Shown: in pieces, positions 62,893 to 64,000 of the stretch
Layout: each line of letters opens with the position of its first letter
Numbering within the stretch: the first letter of the stretch is position 1
NCBI GenBank assembly: GCA_947470855.1
Contig: CANIUQ010000004.1
Span: 1 to 64,000, forward strand
From: Opitutia bacterium
GTDB taxonomy: Bacteria > Verrucomicrobiota > Verrucomicrobiia > Opitutales > UBA953
DNA: 64,000 nucleotides
Reading direction: 5' to 3'
The notes under the pieces: generated by a model
Databases searched by the model: none
What the model saw: the letters and a program-made list of their open reading frames with translations, nothing else
Told to the model about the DNA's origin: nothing
Made by a program: the position numbers and the translations under genes

Positions 62893-64000
62893 ATGACCTG
62901 CGTTGCACAATCAACCCCTGAGACAAATCAGCACGATTTGAAAGAGGTGCTAAAACAAACTCAAGGGGTTCCGTTTTATCAGCGCACGGAATGGGCCCAA
63001 GCACTTGCCCTACCCCACCCTACATTGGCGAATTTACCACAGTTAACCAAAGAGGATTTTCGTCAAAATTCTCCCGCAGGATTTTTACCCGACCGTTTTA
63101 ATTTAGCCACTCTCGCCCAGTCTGGTGCCATTGAAGAAGAAAGCACCTCTGGAACTTCTGGTACGAGTGTACGAGTTATCTTTGGTTCAACTTGGTGGGC
63201 TGAACAGGAAGCACGTGCACTCCGTCAGCATCGCTTGATACGCCAAGTTTTACAGGAAAATCCTCTGGCCCGTCGGGCGGTCTTTACTACCCCCGGTTGC
63301 AGTGGTGTCAGTTGCTACGCACGATGGCTTAACTACGACCAGCGCATCTTGGGCCAAACCCTCTTCGTCAATCAATCGCGCATTCCTTTTACGATTCCCG
63401 AGGAAAAGTATGCACAAATGGCAGAAGAAACCTTACGGTGGAATCCCACTTTTCTGGACGTTGATCCCGTACATGGGATGGCTTTTGCACTCTACTGCGA
63501 GCGTCACCAAATTCGCTTTCCTGATTTACGCTTTATCCTCACCAGTTACGAATACACCAGCGTAGTGCATCGGCGTATCATGAATCGAGTTTTTGGAGTA
63601 CCCATCATCAATCTCTATGGCTCGAGTGAAACGGGACACCTCTTGATTGAAAAAGAGGATGGCTACATGATACCTAGCGAAGAAACGGCCCTTCTGGAAA
63701 TCGACTCGCCTCAATCCTCGGGAATCGGACAACTTTTGGTCACCACCCTAACCAATCCATACTTGCCCTTAATTCGCTATGAAATTGGGGATTATGTGGA
63801 AAAAGAGTCCCGTGGCTATCAGGTACACGGACGCATGAGAGATGCCCTGCTTGACCAAAGCGGGATGATTGTGACCACACGACAAATTGATGAGTTATTC
63901 GGCGACTTGAAAAAGGTAGCTCATTACCAGTTACGTCAAAATTCTGACGGAGACTGCGAACTCCTTTTACTTCCCGAGAAATCTGGGGATTCGCTCACCG
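62893..64000 (+). CDS. PaaK-like adenylate-forming enzyme (3' end beyond window)
   Basis: 369 codons visible from ATG at 62893; the C-terminus is cut off. ANL-superfamily features: ATP loop STSGTSGTSVRV, YGSSETGHL (A5 motif), and IRYEIGDYVEKE with the conserved Asp; GRMRDALLDQSG follows near the edge. The pattern suits phenylacetate-CoA ligase or coenzyme F390 synthetase-like proteins, which activate a carboxylate as acyl-AMP. Substrate unknown, and no partner gene is visible. Divergent from aroK with a 113-base gap. Confidence 0.85.
   Translation, partial: MTCVAQSTPETNQHDLKEVLKQTQGVPFYQRTEWAQALALPHPTLANLPQLTKEDFRQNSPAGFLPDRFNLATLAQSGAIEEESTSGTSGTSVRVIFGSTWWAEQEARALRQHRLIRQVLQENPLARRAVFTTPGCSGVSCYARWLNYDQRILGQTLFVNQSRIPFTIPEEKYAQMAEETLRWNPTFLDVDPVHGMAFALYCERHQIRFPDLRFILTSYEYTSVVHRRIMNRVFGVPIINLYGSSETGHLLIEKEDGYMIPSEETALLEIDSPQSSGIGQLLVTTLTNPYLPLIRYEIGDYVEKESRGYQVHGRMRDALLDQSGMIVTTRQIDELFGDLKKVAHYQLRQNSDGDCELLLLPEKSGDSLT

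Overview
The window looks like chromosomal DNA from a Gram-negative bacterium, most likely a verrucomicrobial lineage of the Opitutae type. The evidence is a fused LpxC-FabZ gene beside lpxA, a fused SecDF gene, a Kdo transferase and a long LptA-like protein (an outer membrane with lipid A), an HPr kinase directly behind lptB, and several small unknown proteins set among housekeeping genes. The placement is inferred from gene content and fusions; no rRNA gene is present to confirm it. There is no prophage, transposon, CRISPR array or plasmid function. The window is dense core genome: about 67 protein genes, one tRNA-His (GTG) and short intergenic gaps. Many genes lack a clear Shine-Dalgarno sequence.

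Layout. 1-2.9 kb: yajC and secDF (minus, secDF cut by the window edge), divergent from the potassium transporter kup (3.0-5.1). 5.1-11.8 kb, all minus: carA, queE/queD, an outer-membrane barrel candidate, a small exported CxxC protein, then galE-HIT-ybeY-queC. leuS (plus) converges on a tight minus operon pabA-nrdR-unknown-hinT-like-tsaB-alr (14.5-18.2). After a 392-base gap come lpxC/fabZ and lpxA (plus), then deoA, ribD and a DEAD-box helicase (minus). tRNA-His lies at 24.75 kb, followed by a membrane-anchored unknown and groES-groEL (minus).

27.6-33.5 kb: a TPR protein, an M29 aminopeptidase with rluD, a CDF metal exporter with an anchored unknown, and a thioesterase-metallohydrolase-unknown trio. 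33.5-37.9 kb, minus: the fatty-acid operon fabG-acpP-fabF, a CysJ-like reductase lacking its flavodoxin domain, and a GH16-like exported protein missing its catalytic nucleophile. Then rluB, folD with an RDD membrane protein, rpsO-pnp, yhbY-ispA, a DUF983-like protein, rpsB-tsf, waaA, trpD and an unknown.

50.1-59.4 kb (minus) can be read as one long operon: DAHP synthase, an Lrp/AsnC regulator, an aminotransferase, der, fmt, an LptA-like protein, lptB and hprK. The last 4.6 kb holds a Fur-family regulator with nadA, a small HTH protein, aat, aroK and the start of a PaaK-like adenylate-forming enzyme.

Functionally the window is envelope biogenesis (lipid A, Kdo, Lpt, Sec), translation and RNA turnover, and cofactor and precursor synthesis (queuosine, riboflavin, folate, NAD, aromatics, isoprenoids). 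I found no clearly new multi-gene system. The best leads are a GC-rich three-hairpin element upstream of rpsO, a T-box-like sequence in the deoA leader, an inverted repeat that contains the aat start codon beside an orphan HTH gene, paired Cys-motif envelope proteins with an operator-like dyad, a Fur homologue lacking the metal-sensing His cluster, and the degenerate GH16 protein.
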